From JANXMY01 sp964251675 (GTDB lineage Bacteria > Armatimonadota > Armatimonadia > Armatimonadales > Capsulimonadaceae): a stretch of 64,000 nt of DNA. Shown in pieces: positions 6,901 to 15,762 of the stretch. The position numbers and the translations under genes are program-made. Each line of letters starts with the position of its first letter. Position 1 is the first letter of the stretch. The stretch is taken from positions 88,410 through 152,409 of the forward strand of contig CAXUKS010000006.1 of the NCBI GenBank assembly GCA_964251675.1, read 5' to 3'. The notes under the pieces were generated by a model that saw nothing but the letters and a program-made list of their open reading frames with translations, had not been told where the DNA came from and ran no database searches.

Positions 6901-8718
6901 TTAGAACGCCTTCCGGGCGCTGCCCTGTTCGCGGCTTGCAGACTGAGCCTGCCCGAGACGATCCTGCATGAAATCGCGCAGACCGGCCATGATGCCTTCG
7001 GCGATTTTCTGCTGGGTGTCATCGGTTCGCAGTTTGGTCAGGTCAGTGTCGCAGTTCATGTAGCCAGTTTCCACCAGCACGGCAGGCATCAGGCTCCCGC
7101 GCAGAACGCCAAAGCCAGTGGGAAAGCGCACGGTGTCGGAGCGGATTCCGAGACGCGGAATGCCGGAGCTTTCTGCCATGCGCCGGGAAATGTCAGCCGC
7201 CATGAGGCGGCACACGGGGTTCTGGGCATGGTAGTAAATCGTGCTTCCCGAATGCGAGTTCTGCCCACCGCTGGAGTCGGCGTGGATAGAGACAAAGAAA
7301 TCGGCACGGCGGGCATTGGCGATCTGCGGGCGGCCCATTACCGGAATAAACGTGTCATCGGAGCGGGTCATTACCACTGTCGCGCCGTTCTGAGTCAGCA
7401 GATCGCGCAGGCGGCGGCCCACCGAGAGAGTAATGTCTTTCTCATAGACTTTCCCGCTGCGGAACTCATCCCGCGCCCCGGAGTCCTTGCCGCCATGCCC
7501 CGGATCGATACAAATGATCTTCCCAGCCAGCGACGTGCTGAGCGGGTTCAGCGGCGGCTTCGGGCCTTCAGTCACCAGCGGCGCGGAAGGCGCCTCCGGG
7601 CCGCCGGTCAACACATTGATCGTATAGGTCATGCCGCTGCCCGCAGGCTGCGAGTCCACGGTGAAGCCGACAGCGCGGGACAGGTCCAGCACAACGCGCC
7701 CGAAGTTCATCTGCGAGGTCAGCAGCCGCCCGACCCGGATAGCTTTGATGAACGGGCTGCCGACCGCCTGCGCGGCCTGCACCGTGCTTTCGGGGGTGGC
7801 TCCGGCCAGATCAAAAGCCAGTCGGCTCGGGCTGTCCAGGGTCTCCGTGCGGTACTTCGCGGGGCCGGTGGTGGAGATCAAAATCTGGGTGAGGGCCGGG
7901 CTGACGATTTTGTACGCGACATTGGTGATTGTCACAGGACCAGCGTTTCTCGGCAGAACCGGCGGCACGGGGTTGACCACCACACGCGGCGGGCTGACCG
8001 GCAGCGGGGCCAGCGGCGCGGGAGGGGCAGGCGTGACCGCGACTTGCGATTCGGCCCCTTCGCCGAGGGCGACTTTGACCTGGCTGGACTGCACGCCGCT
8101 TTCCACGCGGAACGGCATTCCCTGCTTCAAGTCAATGGTGATGCGAACGGTCTGGTAGTCAATCTGCCCGCTGCGTATCTGTGTCACGCCGCCCGACTGG
8201 CTGGGAATGCTGGCCGGTGTCGTCGCTAAATCCAGCCCGTACAAATCCACATACAGCCGCTCCGGCTTGTCGATGCGCTTGACGGTATAGTAGACGGGAT
8301 ATGACGTGTAAATCGTCAGCGACTTGTCATCCTGGCGCACGACCTGGAGCCGCGCCCGAACGGTCAGCGTCGCCGTGGTCGGCTGCCAGTCCGCCGTGCC
8401 GCCGAGCGCCTGCGCGACGCGGGCAAAGGGCACGCACATCCGGCCCTGCACCGCCGTGTACGGACTGGTGAAGCGCCGCCCCGCCGCCGATGTAATCAGC
8501 ACCGTGCCATCCGTCTGCCGCTGAAACTTCGCGCCCAGAAGCTGCACCGCATCCACCGGCGCCCGCACCTGCCCGTCCGGCCCCACAAACGGCTTGACCT
8601 GAAACGGGACTACCCGCCCCCCGATCAAAATCGTGGCCGGTGTCGGCTCCGCCAGCGCAGGCAGCGCCGCAGCGGCCATCAGGGCAAACGCGCCGACGGC
8701 GCAGGTAAGTGTCCTCAT
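6901..8718 (-). CDS. N-acetylmuramoyl-L-alanine amidase with AMIN domains
   Basis: A 605-residue exported zinc amidase that cleaves the bond between MurNAc and the peptide stem. Signal peptide MRTLTCAVGAFALMAAAALPALA; then a copper-amine-oxidase-N-terminal-like domain (residues about 28-115, IGGRVVPFQVKPFVGPDGQV), two AMIN domains (about 125-220 and 265-355) that normally bind septal wall, and an Amidase_3 catalytic domain from about 400 to 590. Zinc and catalytic residues are visible in CIDPGHGGKDSGA, VYEKDITLS, VSIHADSS and VETGYMNC. I chose the ATG at 8718 because GGAGAC lies 7-12 bases upstream and a signal peptide follows; an in-frame ATG at 8790 adds 24 residues. First gene of the amidase-gerMN-murI operon. 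Confidence 0.93.
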   Translation of the reverse strand: MRTLTCAVGAFALMAAAALPALAEPTPATILIGGRVVPFQVKPFVGPDGQVRAPVDAVQLLGAKFQRQTDGTVLITSAAGRRFTSPYTAVQGRMCVPFARVAQALGGTADWQPTTATLTVRARLQVVRQDDKSLTIYTSYPVYYTVKRIDKPERLYVDLYGLDLATTPASIPSQSGGVTQIRSGQIDYQTVRITIDLKQGMPFRVESGVQSSQVKVALGEGAESQVAVTPAPPAPLAPLPVSPPRVVVNPVPPVLPRNAGPVTITNVAYKIVSPALTQILISTTGPAKYRTETLDSPSRLAFDLAGATPESTVQAAQAVGSPFIKAIRVGRLLTSQMNFGRVVLDLSRAVGFTVDSQPAGSGMTYTINVLTGGPEAPSAPLVTEGPKPPLNPLSTSLAGKIICIDPGHGGKDSGARDEFRSGKVYEKDITLSVGRRLRDLLTQNGATVVMTRSDDTFIPVMGRPQIANARRADFFVSIHADSSGGQNSHSGSTIYYHAQNPVCRLMAADISRRMAESSGIPRLGIRSDTVRFPTGFGVLRGSLMPAVLVETGYMNCDTDLTKLRTDDTQQKIAEGIMAGLRDFMQDRLGQAQSASREQGSARKAF

Positions 8719-9024
8719 AAGCAGTGTCTCCGGGCTAATATCATAAGCAAAAAAGAAGAGAAATAAGCAGTAATACCGGCATTCTAACACAGGTTTGCGT
8801 CAGCGGTCAAGGCGAACGCCGAAAACATGTTTAAAATTGGCCGAAATTGCGCTGAGTTGAAGCCGTTTTTCTCTGCGTTCGTTCTATGGTATACTTTTGG
8901 CAGTAGGTCCAAAACGTCTTGGGCGTTTGAGCGGGGAACCTCTTTTCCATTTTGGAGCGGAGGGTGCATCTGGCGTCAGGCCACTAATGCTGATTGAGAA
9001 ATGGTATCAGGAGAAAATACAAAG
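8719..9024. promoter_or_regulatory. divergent intergenic region
   Basis: About 306 bp between the amidase and a small rightward gene. On the minus strand TAGAAT (8780-8785) could be the amidase -10; on the plus strand TATACT (8890-8895) could serve the small genes at 9025-9677. A 61-codon minus-strand frame here has no family resemblance and no ribosome-binding site. Nothing else is recognisable. Confidence 0.45.
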
Positions 9025-9225
9025 ATGATAAATACATCAGCCAGCAACGAGCTAGAGGCCGAAAAGCGACCACAAATTTCAGCTAGCCGCACTTATGAGC
9101 CTGAAGAGTTTGAAGCGGACACGGAAGAGGAGCGAACTGTGGCCCTTCTTGCAGAACGACGGCGGCTGTTTTTGATGGCACTCAATGCGAAGCAGCCTGT
9201 TACGGGGTCGATGCCAAAAATTTAA
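9025..9225 (+). CDS. small acidic protein of unknown function
   Basis: A 66-residue acidic protein beginning MINTSASNELEAEKRPQ. I do not recognise it. AGGAGA lies 10 bases before the ATG at 9025; an ATG at 9001 has no ribosome-binding site. The sequence is rich in Glu and Arg (EPEEFEADTEEERTVALLAE), probably helical, and has no membrane segment. It is followed after 20 bases by a 143-residue gene, so the two probably form one transcript. In size and placement it could be an antitoxin-like or accessory partner, but nothing in the sequence proves this. Confidence 0.48.
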   Translation: MINTSASNELEAEKRPQISASRTYEPEEFEADTEEERTVALLAERRRLFLMALNAKQPVTGSMPKI

Positions 9226-9245
9226 CACGGACTAAAGAGGCACGG

Positions 9246-9677
9246 ATGTACCTTCAAGAACTGCGCGGGGAGGTCAGTCAAGGTGACATCTTTGACAATC
9301 TCTCCATTGTTTATGTCAGGCAGGATGGCGAACGTGTGGCCCTGAATACCCGCGTTATGCTAATCACCTATGACTGTGAATATGACAAGCCTTCCACAAA
9401 GCTGGTTTTAGTGGCCGATATTTTTCCACTTGCAGAAGTTCCCACAGAGAGGCAAGGAAACGTTCGTAAGAACAAGATATTCAGCACTCTTTACTTGCCA
9501 GACTCCACAACCCAAGCCGAATCGTTTGTAGATTTCCGTTATGCAGGTTTGCTGGAGAAAGCTGTGATTGTAACAGATGCGCGGGCCGAACGGCGGGCAG
9601 CTTCTCTCAGCGATGAAGCACAGCTTGCATCGCAAGAACAACTTTCTGCCTTTTTTGGATACGGGCGCGGTCGCTAA
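9246..9677 (+). CDS. hypothetical protein (GDIF...ITYDCEYDK type)
   Basis: A 143-residue soluble protein of unknown function. AGAGG lies eight bases before the ATG. Two segments look conserved by nature: RGEVSQGDIFDNLSIVYV near the N-terminus and VMLITYDCEYDKPSTKLVLV near residue 38. The pattern GDIF followed by a hydrophobic strand and a D-C-(D/E)-x-D motif recalls small proteins I have seen in variable regions of other bacteria, but I cannot name the family. It pairs with the 66-residue gene upstream. Its stop codon overlaps that of polA tail to tail by four bases, with no terminator between them. Confidence 0.62.
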   Translation: MYLQELRGEVSQGDIFDNLSIVYVRQDGERVALNTRVMLITYDCEYDKPSTKLVLVADIFPLAEVPTERQGNVRKNKIFSTLYLPDSTTQAESFVDFRYAGLLEKAVIVTDARAERRAASLSDEAQLASQEQLSAFFGYGRGR

Positions 9678-12418
9678 TCCATCATTGTTATATTCTCTGC
9701 GTCATCGTCATCCACCGGCGTGACTTCCCACCAGTTGTGGCCGGATTTGACTTCTACGCGCAGCGGCACATCTAAGGGGTAGGCGTGCTGCATGGCGTCG
9801 CGGACGAGGGCGGACAGGGGGCGCACTTCGGCTTCGGGGCATTCAAACAACAATTCATCGTGGACTTGCAGGACCATCTTGGCTTCCAGCTTTTGGGCGG
9901 GCAGGGCGCGGGCGACGCGCAGCATGGCGAGCTTGATGATGTCGGCGCTGGTTCCCTGCACCGGCATATTGGCGGCCTCACGCTCGGCGGCCTGCCGGAA
10001 CTGAAAGACGCGGGAGTTGATGTCGGGGACGTAGCGGCGGCGGCCTAAAAGCGTCTGCACGTAGCCCTTTTCGCGGGCGGTTTCCATGACGGTCTCTAAA
10101 TAAGCGCGGACTCCAGGATAGAGGTCTAAGTACGCTTTGATCAGCTCTGCAGCGCGGGCCTGCGGGACGGCAAGCTCGGCAGCAACGCGAAAGGCACTGG
10201 CTCCGTAGATGACGGCGAAATTGATAGTCTTGGCCTGCCGCCGCTGGTCGCCCGTGACAGGCTGGTCGCCGGGCACTTCAAAGATGCGCCGGGCCGTCTG
10301 CGCGTGAATGTCGCTGCCCGAATTGAACGCGGCGACCAAACCGGGGTCTTTGGTGATATGGGCAAAGAGGCGCAGCTCGATCTGCGAGTAGTCCGCCGAC
10401 ACCAGCACATGACCGGGGGCAGCGACAAAGCCTTTGCGGATTTCGCGGCCAATCTCGGTGCGGATGGGGATGTTCTGCAAATTGGGGTTCGACGACGACA
10501 GACGCCCGGTGCTGGTGACGGTCTGGTTCAGCGACGTATGCACCTTGCCGGTTTCGGCGTTCACCAGCGCGGGCAGGGCGTCGGCGTAAGTGGATTTCAG
10601 CTTGGACACTTCGCGCCACTGAATAATCTTCCCGGCAATCTCATGGCCTTTGGCCTCTAAATCTTCCAGCACATCCGCGCCCGTGGAATAGCCTGTTTTG
10701 GTCTTCTTGCCCACCGGCAGCTTGAGCTTATCGAACAGGACCTCTTGCAACTGCTTGGTAGAGCCGATGGAGAACGTCTCCCCGGCCAATTTGAAAATCT
10801 CCGCTTCCAGAGTCTCAATCTGCCCGCCAAGCGTTTTTGCCACCCCGCGCAGGTAATCGGCGTCGATGGTCACACCCGCCCGCTCCATACTTGCCAGAAT
10901 GGGGGCCAGTGGCAGCTCGATGTCCTCTAAGATGCCACGCAGCTCGTCGCGCTCCAGCCGGGGCGTGAGAGCGATTTCCAGAGCCTGCACTGCCGAGGCT
11001 TCATCGGCGGTAGTTCCCAGCGGGTCTTCGGGGTCAGCAATGAGCTCCAAGCCCGCATTGTCAGCGGCCAGGTTTGCCAGTGGGTACGAAGTCCGGCCCG
11101 CCGCCAGCAGGTAGGCGGCCAGCAGAGCATCAAAGGCCCCGCCGCGCAGAGTGACGCCGAAACGGCCCAGAACGCCGGTGACCAGCTTCAAGTCATAGAC
11201 AGATTTGGCGCGTGCCTCCTCTTCCAGCCAGGGGGTCAGCGCCGTCCCCCACTCTGCCCAGCCCGCATAAAACGCGCCGTCCGGCAGGCCCAGGGCGACA
11301 CCAGTTAGCTGTGCATTCATCAGGGACAGAGCCGCTGGCTTGATACCCTCGGGGGGCGTCAGGTGAAGCTGCACGGCCACCGGCGCGTCGGCATCGGCCA
11401 GGCGTTTCAGCAGTGTATCGAACTGCGCTTGCGTGCCAATCACTTCGCTGCCGAGGCCGGACGGCGCGGCGGCGGCGGCGGCTTCTTCCGGCACAGGCTC
11501 CAGCGACTTGGCCCGCTGGTCACGCTCTAAGCCCGGCACGCGCTTTAACAGCGTTCGGAATTCCAGCCGCTCGAAGAACTCTTTGATGGCGTCAAAATCC
11601 GGCCCGACGCTCTGGTAGTCCGACGAAAGCGCCACCCAGTCGGGCAGAGGCACATCGCGGACGATGGTAGCCAGCCGCTTGCACTGCGTCGCCGTGTCGG
11701 TGTGTTCAATCAGCGCCTTTTTGGTTTTTTCGGGCAGCTCGTCCACATGAAACAGCAGGTTCTCCAGCGTGCCATAGTCTTTGAGCAGCTTGGACGCCCC
11801 CTTTTCGCCGATGCCGGGGACGCCCGGCAGGTTGTCCGAGGAGTCGCCTTTGAGGCCCTTGAAATCGGGGATTTGCGCGGGCGTCAGACCGTAGCGGGCC
11901 TTGACTTCCCCTTCGTCATAGACTTTGACATCGGTGACACCTTTGACGGTGATCATCACGCGCACTGTACCACGGCCTTCTAAGGGGCTGCCATCGTCCA
12001 CTAATTGCAGCGCATCGCCGTCGCCGGTGACAATCAGCACATCATAGCCCGCCGTTTTGCCGATCTCGGCCAGCGTTCCGCAGACGTCGTCCGCTTCGTA
12101 GCCGGGCACTTCCACATTGGGAACTCGAAACACCGCCGCTGCTTCCCGTGCCAGTGCCCGCTGCGGCTTCAAATCATCCGGCATGGACTTCCGCGTGCCT
12201 TTGTAGGACTCCAGTTCTTTGTGCCGGAACGTCGCCACGGGCGGGTCAAACGCGGCAAAGATGGCGTCCGGCTGCTCACGCTCTAAGATGGTCAGCAGCA
12301 TCAGGACGAACGAATACACGGCATTGGTAGGCAGCCGGTCGGACGTGGACAGGGCACGCATGGCAAAGAAGCCGCGATACAGGAGGCTGTTGCCGTCTAA
12401 AATCACAAGTTTGGGCAT
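9674..12418 (-). CDS. polA: DNA polymerase I
   Basis: A 914-residue family A polymerase for Okazaki-fragment processing and repair. Residues 1 to about 290 are the 5'-3' flap nuclease (MPKLVILDGNSLLYRGFFAM, GYEADDVCGTLAEI, GLKGDSSDNLPGVPGIGEKGA). Residues about 330-510 are the 3'-5' exonuclease fold, but the metal-binding Asp-x-Glu is absent (VAVQLHLTPPEG), so proofreading is probably inactive, as in Taq and Bacillus enzymes. The polymerase domain has motif A (SADYSQIELRLFAHI), motif B (RRQAKTINFAVIYGAS) and motif C (LQVHDELLFE). TATAAT at 12428-12433 ends nine bases from the ATG and no ribosome-binding site is seen. Confidence 0.97.
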   Translation of the reverse strand: MPKLVILDGNSLLYRGFFAMRALSTSDRLPTNAVYSFVLMLLTILEREQPDAIFAAFDPPVATFRHKELESYKGTRKSMPDDLKPQRALAREAAAVFRVPNVEVPGYEADDVCGTLAEIGKTAGYDVLIVTGDGDALQLVDDGSPLEGRGTVRVMITVKGVTDVKVYDEGEVKARYGLTPAQIPDFKGLKGDSSDNLPGVPGIGEKGASKLLKDYGTLENLLFHVDELPEKTKKALIEHTDTATQCKRLATIVRDVPLPDWVALSSDYQSVGPDFDAIKEFFERLEFRTLLKRVPGLERDQRAKSLEPVPEEAAAAAAPSGLGSEVIGTQAQFDTLLKRLADADAPVAVQLHLTPPEGIKPAALSLMNAQLTGVALGLPDGAFYAGWAEWGTALTPWLEEEARAKSVYDLKLVTGVLGRFGVTLRGGAFDALLAAYLLAAGRTSYPLANLAADNAGLELIADPEDPLGTTADEASAVQALEIALTPRLERDELRGILEDIELPLAPILASMERAGVTIDADYLRGVAKTLGGQIETLEAEIFKLAGETFSIGSTKQLQEVLFDKLKLPVGKKTKTGYSTGADVLEDLEAKGHEIAGKIIQWREVSKLKSTYADALPALVNAETGKVHTSLNQTVTSTGRLSSSNPNLQNIPIRTEIGREIRKGFVAAPGHVLVSADYSQIELRLFAHITKDPGLVAAFNSGSDIHAQTARRIFEVPGDQPVTGDQRRQAKTINFAVIYGASAFRVAAELAVPQARAAELIKAYLDLYPGVRAYLETVMETAREKGYVQTLLGRRRYVPDINSRVFQFRQAAEREAANMPVQGTSADIIKLAMLRVARALPAQKLEAKMVLQVHDELLFECPEAEVRPLSALVRDAMQHAYPLDVPLRVEVKSGHNWWEVTPVDDDDAENITMMD

Positions 12419-12427
12419 GGTAGGGGG

Positions 12428-12433
12428 ATTATA
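12428..12433 (-). promoter_or_regulatory. -10 box, polA
   Basis: TATAAT on the minus strand, nine bases upstream of the polA ATG. The predicted transcript would have at most a two- or three-base leader. Confidence 0.55.
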
Positions 12434-12440
12434 CCCGGAG

Positions 12441-12609
12441 TGACCTAACCCCCCGGCCCCCTTCCCTAAGAGGGAAGGGGGAGCGAGAAAAGAACTGTAG
12501 GGGCAGGGCTTGCCCCTGCCCTCTTGTTCCTTGCCCCTGCCTTTCCTATCTTATCCGTATTCGTCTGCCTCCCCCTTCCTTTTTAGGGAAGGGGGCCGGG
12601 GGGTTAGGT
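12441..12609. repeat. long palindromic element with nested hairpin
   Basis: About 169 bp between polA and the anti-sigma gene. Left arm (12441-12483) and right arm (12569-12609) are inverted copies over about 41 bp; both read ACCTAACCCCCCGGCCCCCT from the outside inwards. A second hairpin (12498-12522) is nested inside. No transposase or open reading frame is present, so it is a non-autonomous or REP-like element. Confidence 0.82.
12498..12522. repeat. nested short palindrome, first copy
   Basis: TAGGGGCAGGGCTTGCCCCT followed by GCCCT, able to fold into an 8-bp hairpin. A second copy lies at 32103-32128 with two compensating base changes. Confidence 0.75.
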
Positions 12610-12610
12610 C

Positions 12611-13894
12611 TCACGCCGCCTGCCGCTTGCGGTACTCTTTCAGCCCATAGCGTCCCAAAAGCAGCACCGGTATCCAGAGCGGCGCATAGGCCAGCAGCCA
12701 GATGACGAGCGCCAGCAGCGTTTGCGCCGCCCCCACCAGCGATTGCCCGGCATCACGGCCCGTGTCTTTGAGGCCGCTCAGGAAGCCGCCGGTGACAGGG
12801 GCGGGTTTCTTCGGCGTTTGGTCCAGGTCAATCGTAATCGTGGACAGGGCCGCCATGCGCTTCAGCAGGACCAGCCGGGCGCGGGATTGGGCCAGTTGAA
12901 TCCGCAGGTCGCGGGTGCTTTGTTCATCGCGCCATTTGGCTTTTGCACCAAGTGCCTTCAGCCGCGCCTCACTGCGGGCGACATCGTTTTCCAGCACGTT
13001 TTCTTCCGAGTCGGCGTCGCTAGTCTGCTCGGTAATGTCCTCACCGGTGACGTTTTTGGCCTGCACACTGCCGAGCCGAGCGATTTGGGCGAGGAACGCC
13101 TCAAACTGCACGACGGGGACTTTGACGATTAGCTCCGCGCTTTTCAAGCCCTCTGCCGAGGTATCCAGTGTGTTGGAGGCCACATAGCCGCCGGTCTCCT
13201 TAACCATCGTCCCAACCGTATCACTGCTTGTTTCAGGGTTGGCAAGCTGCACGGTGATGGACGCCTCCTTGTGGACCTGCCGCGTGGGGGAATCAAAAGT
13301 GACGAGGCCATTCCCATTGGAAATCAGCGGGCGACCACCACCGGTGACTGCCGATGGCACAGGTGAGTTAGCGTCGTAGTATTGAGCTTTACCAAGCCCA
13401 TTTGCGTCCGTATACGTGCCGTTAGTGCTTTTAGCTATAACACTGGCATCATTGAGGCTACCCCCAGCCGCGCTCACGGCAACTGGCGGCGGCATTTTTG
13501 GCCTGGGCTGCGGCGCAGAGGCGATTTGTTCAGTTCGCGCAGAGCGTCTGGCAGAGATTTGATTTCTCTGAATGACAGTAAACACAAAGCACCATGCCAC
13601 AAGTGCCACCCCGGCCAGCACCCATTTCAGCGATGGGCTGAGAGGCCGCCGGGACGGCACAGGTCGGCTACTCACAGGTGGGACACTTAAAATGCGGGCG
13701 CGTAAGTCGGCATCAAGCGGCTCTATTGGCTCGGAGGCACGAAGGTCTTCGGTGAGCTGTGTCATGGCGGCAATCTCCTCCCGGCAGGCCGGGCACTGGG
13801 CTAAATGGCGGCGGACGGCGAAGCGGCGAACTACGGACAGCTCGCCGTCGACGTAGGCTTTCAGGTCGTCGGTGTATTTGGTGCAGGCGGTCAT
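12611..13894 (-). CDS. membrane anti-sigma factor with zf-HC2 and DUF4349 domains
   Basis: A 427-residue protein that probably sequesters the ECF sigma factor encoded just upstream. The cytoplasmic N-terminus (MTACTKYTDDLKAYVDGELS ... HLAQCPACREEI) is a zf-HC2 zinc finger with the H-x3-C-x2-C pattern of ZAS anti-sigma factors. A membrane helix follows (WVLAGVALVAWCFVFTVI, about 89-106). The exported part contains DUF4349 (about 205-365: KEASITVQLANPE, VKETGGYVASNTL, AELIVKVPVVQFEAFLAQI, MAALSTITIDL), then a second membrane segment near the C-terminus (LLALVIWLLAYAPLWIPVLLL). An in-frame upstream start would add 40 residues lying over the sigma gene; I take the ATG at 13894, which overlaps the sigma stop. 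Confidence 0.86.
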   Translation of the reverse strand: MTACTKYTDDLKAYVDGELSVVRRFAVRRHLAQCPACREEIAAMTQLTEDLRASEPIEPLDADLRARILSVPPVSSRPVPSRRPLSPSLKWVLAGVALVAWCFVFTVIQRNQISARRSARTEQIASAPQPRPKMPPPVAVSAAGGSLNDASVIAKSTNGTYTDANGLGKAQYYDANSPVPSAVTGGGRPLISNGNGLVTFDSPTRQVHKEASITVQLANPETSSDTVGTMVKETGGYVASNTLDTSAEGLKSAELIVKVPVVQFEAFLAQIARLGSVQAKNVTGEDITEQTSDADSEENVLENDVARSEARLKALGAKAKWRDEQSTRDLRIQLAQSRARLVLLKRMAALSTITIDLDQTPKKPAPVTGGFLSGLKDTGRDAGQSLVGAAQTLLALVIWLLAYAPLWIPVLLLGRYGLKEYRKRQAA

Positions 13895-14520
13895 GGGGTG
13901 GCTTCCTCCCCGTCGGAATGGACGTAAGCGGTCAGGCTGCCGCGCAGGCGGCGGAAGGCATAAGACAGGCGGGACTTGATGGTCCCCACCGGCACTTGCA
14001 GCACGGCGGCGCACTCGGCGTAGGTCAGCTCGTGCAGCTCGTGTAAAATGACGGCGTCCCGGTGTTCGGGAGTGAGCGCGTCAAGCGCAAGATGCACCTG
14101 TGAAGACAGCTCGCCCACAGCGGCGCGGTGGGCAGGGCCATAGTCAGCGGCTTCGGGCAAGTCTCGGCTGTCGTCCAGCGTCAGTGTTGGAACGGGGCGG
14201 CGTTCCAGATGTTTGCGGCAGTGGTTCAGGGCGACCTGATAAGCCCAAGTGGACAGCGTGCTGTCGCCGCGAAAGTTTGCCATGCCGCGATAGAGGGCCA
14301 CGAAAATCTCCTGAACTAAATCTTCGGCGTCCGTCTCGTTGGCGGCATAGCGGCGGGCGAGGCACAGCAGACGCGGGCCGTGGGTATCCACAAAGGCTGC
14401 GAAGGCGTGCCGGTTCCCTGCCGCAATCTGCCTGGCTGTTTGTCTGTCGCTCTGCACCGTGCCTGCCTTTGCTGCCTTGTTTCTATTGAGTTTGTTCCAA
14501 GAGGCAGGCAAAAGGTTCAA
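13891..14520 (-). CDS. ECF-type RNA polymerase sigma factor
   Basis: A ~209-residue sigma-70 family factor of the extracytoplasmic type. Region 2 is about 40-105 (FVDTHGPRLLCLARRYAANE, DAEDLVQEIFVALYRGMANF, STLSTWAYQVALNHCR) and region 4 about 145-200 (ALDALTPEHRDAVILHELHE, LTYAECAAVLQVPVGTIKSR). The next gene is its anti-sigma factor and overlaps by four bases. The first start is a TTG at 14520 with a weak ribosome-binding site; a GTG 21 codons further in is also possible. Targets are unknown, but such pairs are often autoregulated envelope-stress systems. Confidence 0.88.
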   Translation of the reverse strand: MNLLPASWNKLNRNKAAKAGTVQSDRQTARQIAAGNRHAFAAFVDTHGPRLLCLARRYAANETDAEDLVQEIFVALYRGMANFRGDSTLSTWAYQVALNHCRKHLERRPVPTLTLDDSRDLPEAADYGPAHRAAVGELSSQVHLALDALTPEHRDAVILHELHELTYAECAAVLQVPVGTIKSRLSYAFRRLRGSLTAYVHSDGEEATP

Positions 14521-14660
14521 ATCCCAGCCAAGAAACTTTTTCTTGATTTATTATTATATTTACTAGTTTGTTTATAGACAATTAGATATTCATCGGGTAT
14601 TATCAATTCAGCATTTTGCAAGTAAAGACAATGATAGTCAAGACAAGGACAGGAGAACAC

Positions 14661-15671
14661 ATGCTTTTGAAGAAGAAACTGGGGCTGGTATTAGCGGCCC
14701 TTCTGGCCGGGATGTCACTGGCAGGAACGGCTCGCGCCGACCAAAAACTGCTGAACGTCTCGTATGACCCGACGCGGGAATTGTACCAGGATTACAACAC
14801 GGCCTTTGCGCGGTACTGGCAAGGCAAAGCACACCAGAAGATCACCGTCCAGCAGTCGCATGGCGGGTCTGGCAAGCAGGCAAGATCGGTGATTGACGGC
14901 CTCGGCGCGGATGTCGTCACGCTCGGAATTGCCTCCGACATCAATGCGATCCAGCAGCGCGGCCTGATCAAACCCGGCTGGGCGGCACGGCTCCCTTACG
15001 GGTCAACACCTTACACGTCCACCATCGTTTTTCTGGTCCGCAAAGGCAACCCGAAAGGCATTCAGAACTGGCCGGACTTGATCAAACCGGGCGTTTCCGT
15101 CGTGACCCCGAACCCCAAGTCTTCCAGTGGCGGGCAGTGGGCGTATCTGGCGGCCTGGGGCTACGCGCTGAAGGCCTCCAAAGGAAACCAGGGCGCGGCA
15201 CGCGCTTATGTCGCAAGCCTGTACAAGAATGTGCCTATTCTGGACTCTGGTGCACGCGGCGCAACGGTGACGTTTACCCAGCGACGTGTCGGCGATGTGC
15301 TGATCGCCTGGGAAAATGAAGCCGACTTGATCGCCACGACCCTGGGCCGGGGCCAGTATGATATTGTGCGCCCGTCCATCAGTATCCTGGCAGAGCCGCC
15401 CGTCGCCCTTGTCGACAAAAATGTGGATGCCCACGGCACACGCCCCGTTGCGACTGCGTATCTGCAGTATCTGTATTCGCCCGAAGGACAGCAAATCGCT
15501 GCGCGGCACTTTTACCGCCCGCGCAATGCCGCCGTCGCACGGCAGTACGCCGCGCAGTTCCCTCCCATTCGGCTGTTCACCGCTGAAAAGACGTTCGGCG
15601 GGTGGGAGACGATTCGGAAAACACACTTTGCAGATGGGGCGATCTTCGACCAGATCTACTCCAAACATTAG
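14661..15671 (+). CDS. sbp: sulfate ABC transporter substrate-binding protein, copy 1
   Basis: A 336-residue periplasmic sulfate/thiosulfate-binding protein. The ATG at 14661 is preceded by AGGAGA and opens a signal peptide (MLLKKKLGLVLAALLAGMSLAGTARA). The mature start LLNVSYDPTRELYQDYNTAF, then VQQSHGGSGKQARSVIDGLGADVV, and ILDSGARGATVTFTQRRVGDVLI are signatures of Sbp/CysP; the Ser-Gly-Gly and Gly-Ala-Arg-Gly loops bind sulfate. It heads the operon sbp-sbp-cysT-cysW-cysA, and the second sbp is a clear paralogue. The ~140 bp before it is AT-rich (TTTATTATTATATTTACTAG) and probably holds the promoter. Confidence 0.92.
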   Translation: MLLKKKLGLVLAALLAGMSLAGTARADQKLLNVSYDPTRELYQDYNTAFARYWQGKAHQKITVQQSHGGSGKQARSVIDGLGADVVTLGIASDINAIQQRGLIKPGWAARLPYGSTPYTSTIVFLVRKGNPKGIQNWPDLIKPGVSVVTPNPKSSSGGQWAYLAAWGYALKASKGNQGAARAYVASLYKNVPILDSGARGATVTFTQRRVGDVLIAWENEADLIATTLGRGQYDIVRPSISILAEPPVALVDKNVDAHGTRPVATAYLQYLYSPEGQQIAARHFYRPRNAAVARQYAAQFPPIRLFTAEKTFGGWETIRKTHFADGAIFDQIYSKH

Positions 15672-15712
15672 CGACCTTTCTGGTTGCAATTCTGGACAAT
15701 TACGGGTATTCT

Positions 15713-15741
15713 TTGGGGGCGACCAATGTGGCCGCCCCCAA
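15713..15741 (+). terminator. hairpin between the two sbp genes
   Basis: A 9-bp stem (TTGGGGGCG / CGCCCCCAA) with an 11-base loop, 42 bases after the first sbp stop and 22 before the next start. No clear U-run follows, so it may be an attenuator or an mRNA-stabilising structure rather than a full terminator. Confidence 0.58.
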
Positions 15742-15762
15742 TTTGCCCGAAACAGCAATTTT

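Noticed and set aside
6889..8229. 446-codon open frame on the plus strand
   Set aside because: It lies antisense to the AMIN amidase, has the composition of a shadow frame in GC-rich DNA, and no domain or ribosome-binding site.
8784..8969. 61-codon frame between the amidase and the small rightward gene
   Set aside because: No ribosome-binding site, no recognisable motif, and it overlaps the likely promoter region.
15358..15762. Long N-terminal extension of the second sulfate-binding protein
   Set aside because: The frame is open through the end of copy 1, but the ATG at 15763 begins a perfect lipoprotein signal peptide, so the extension is not translated as part of it.
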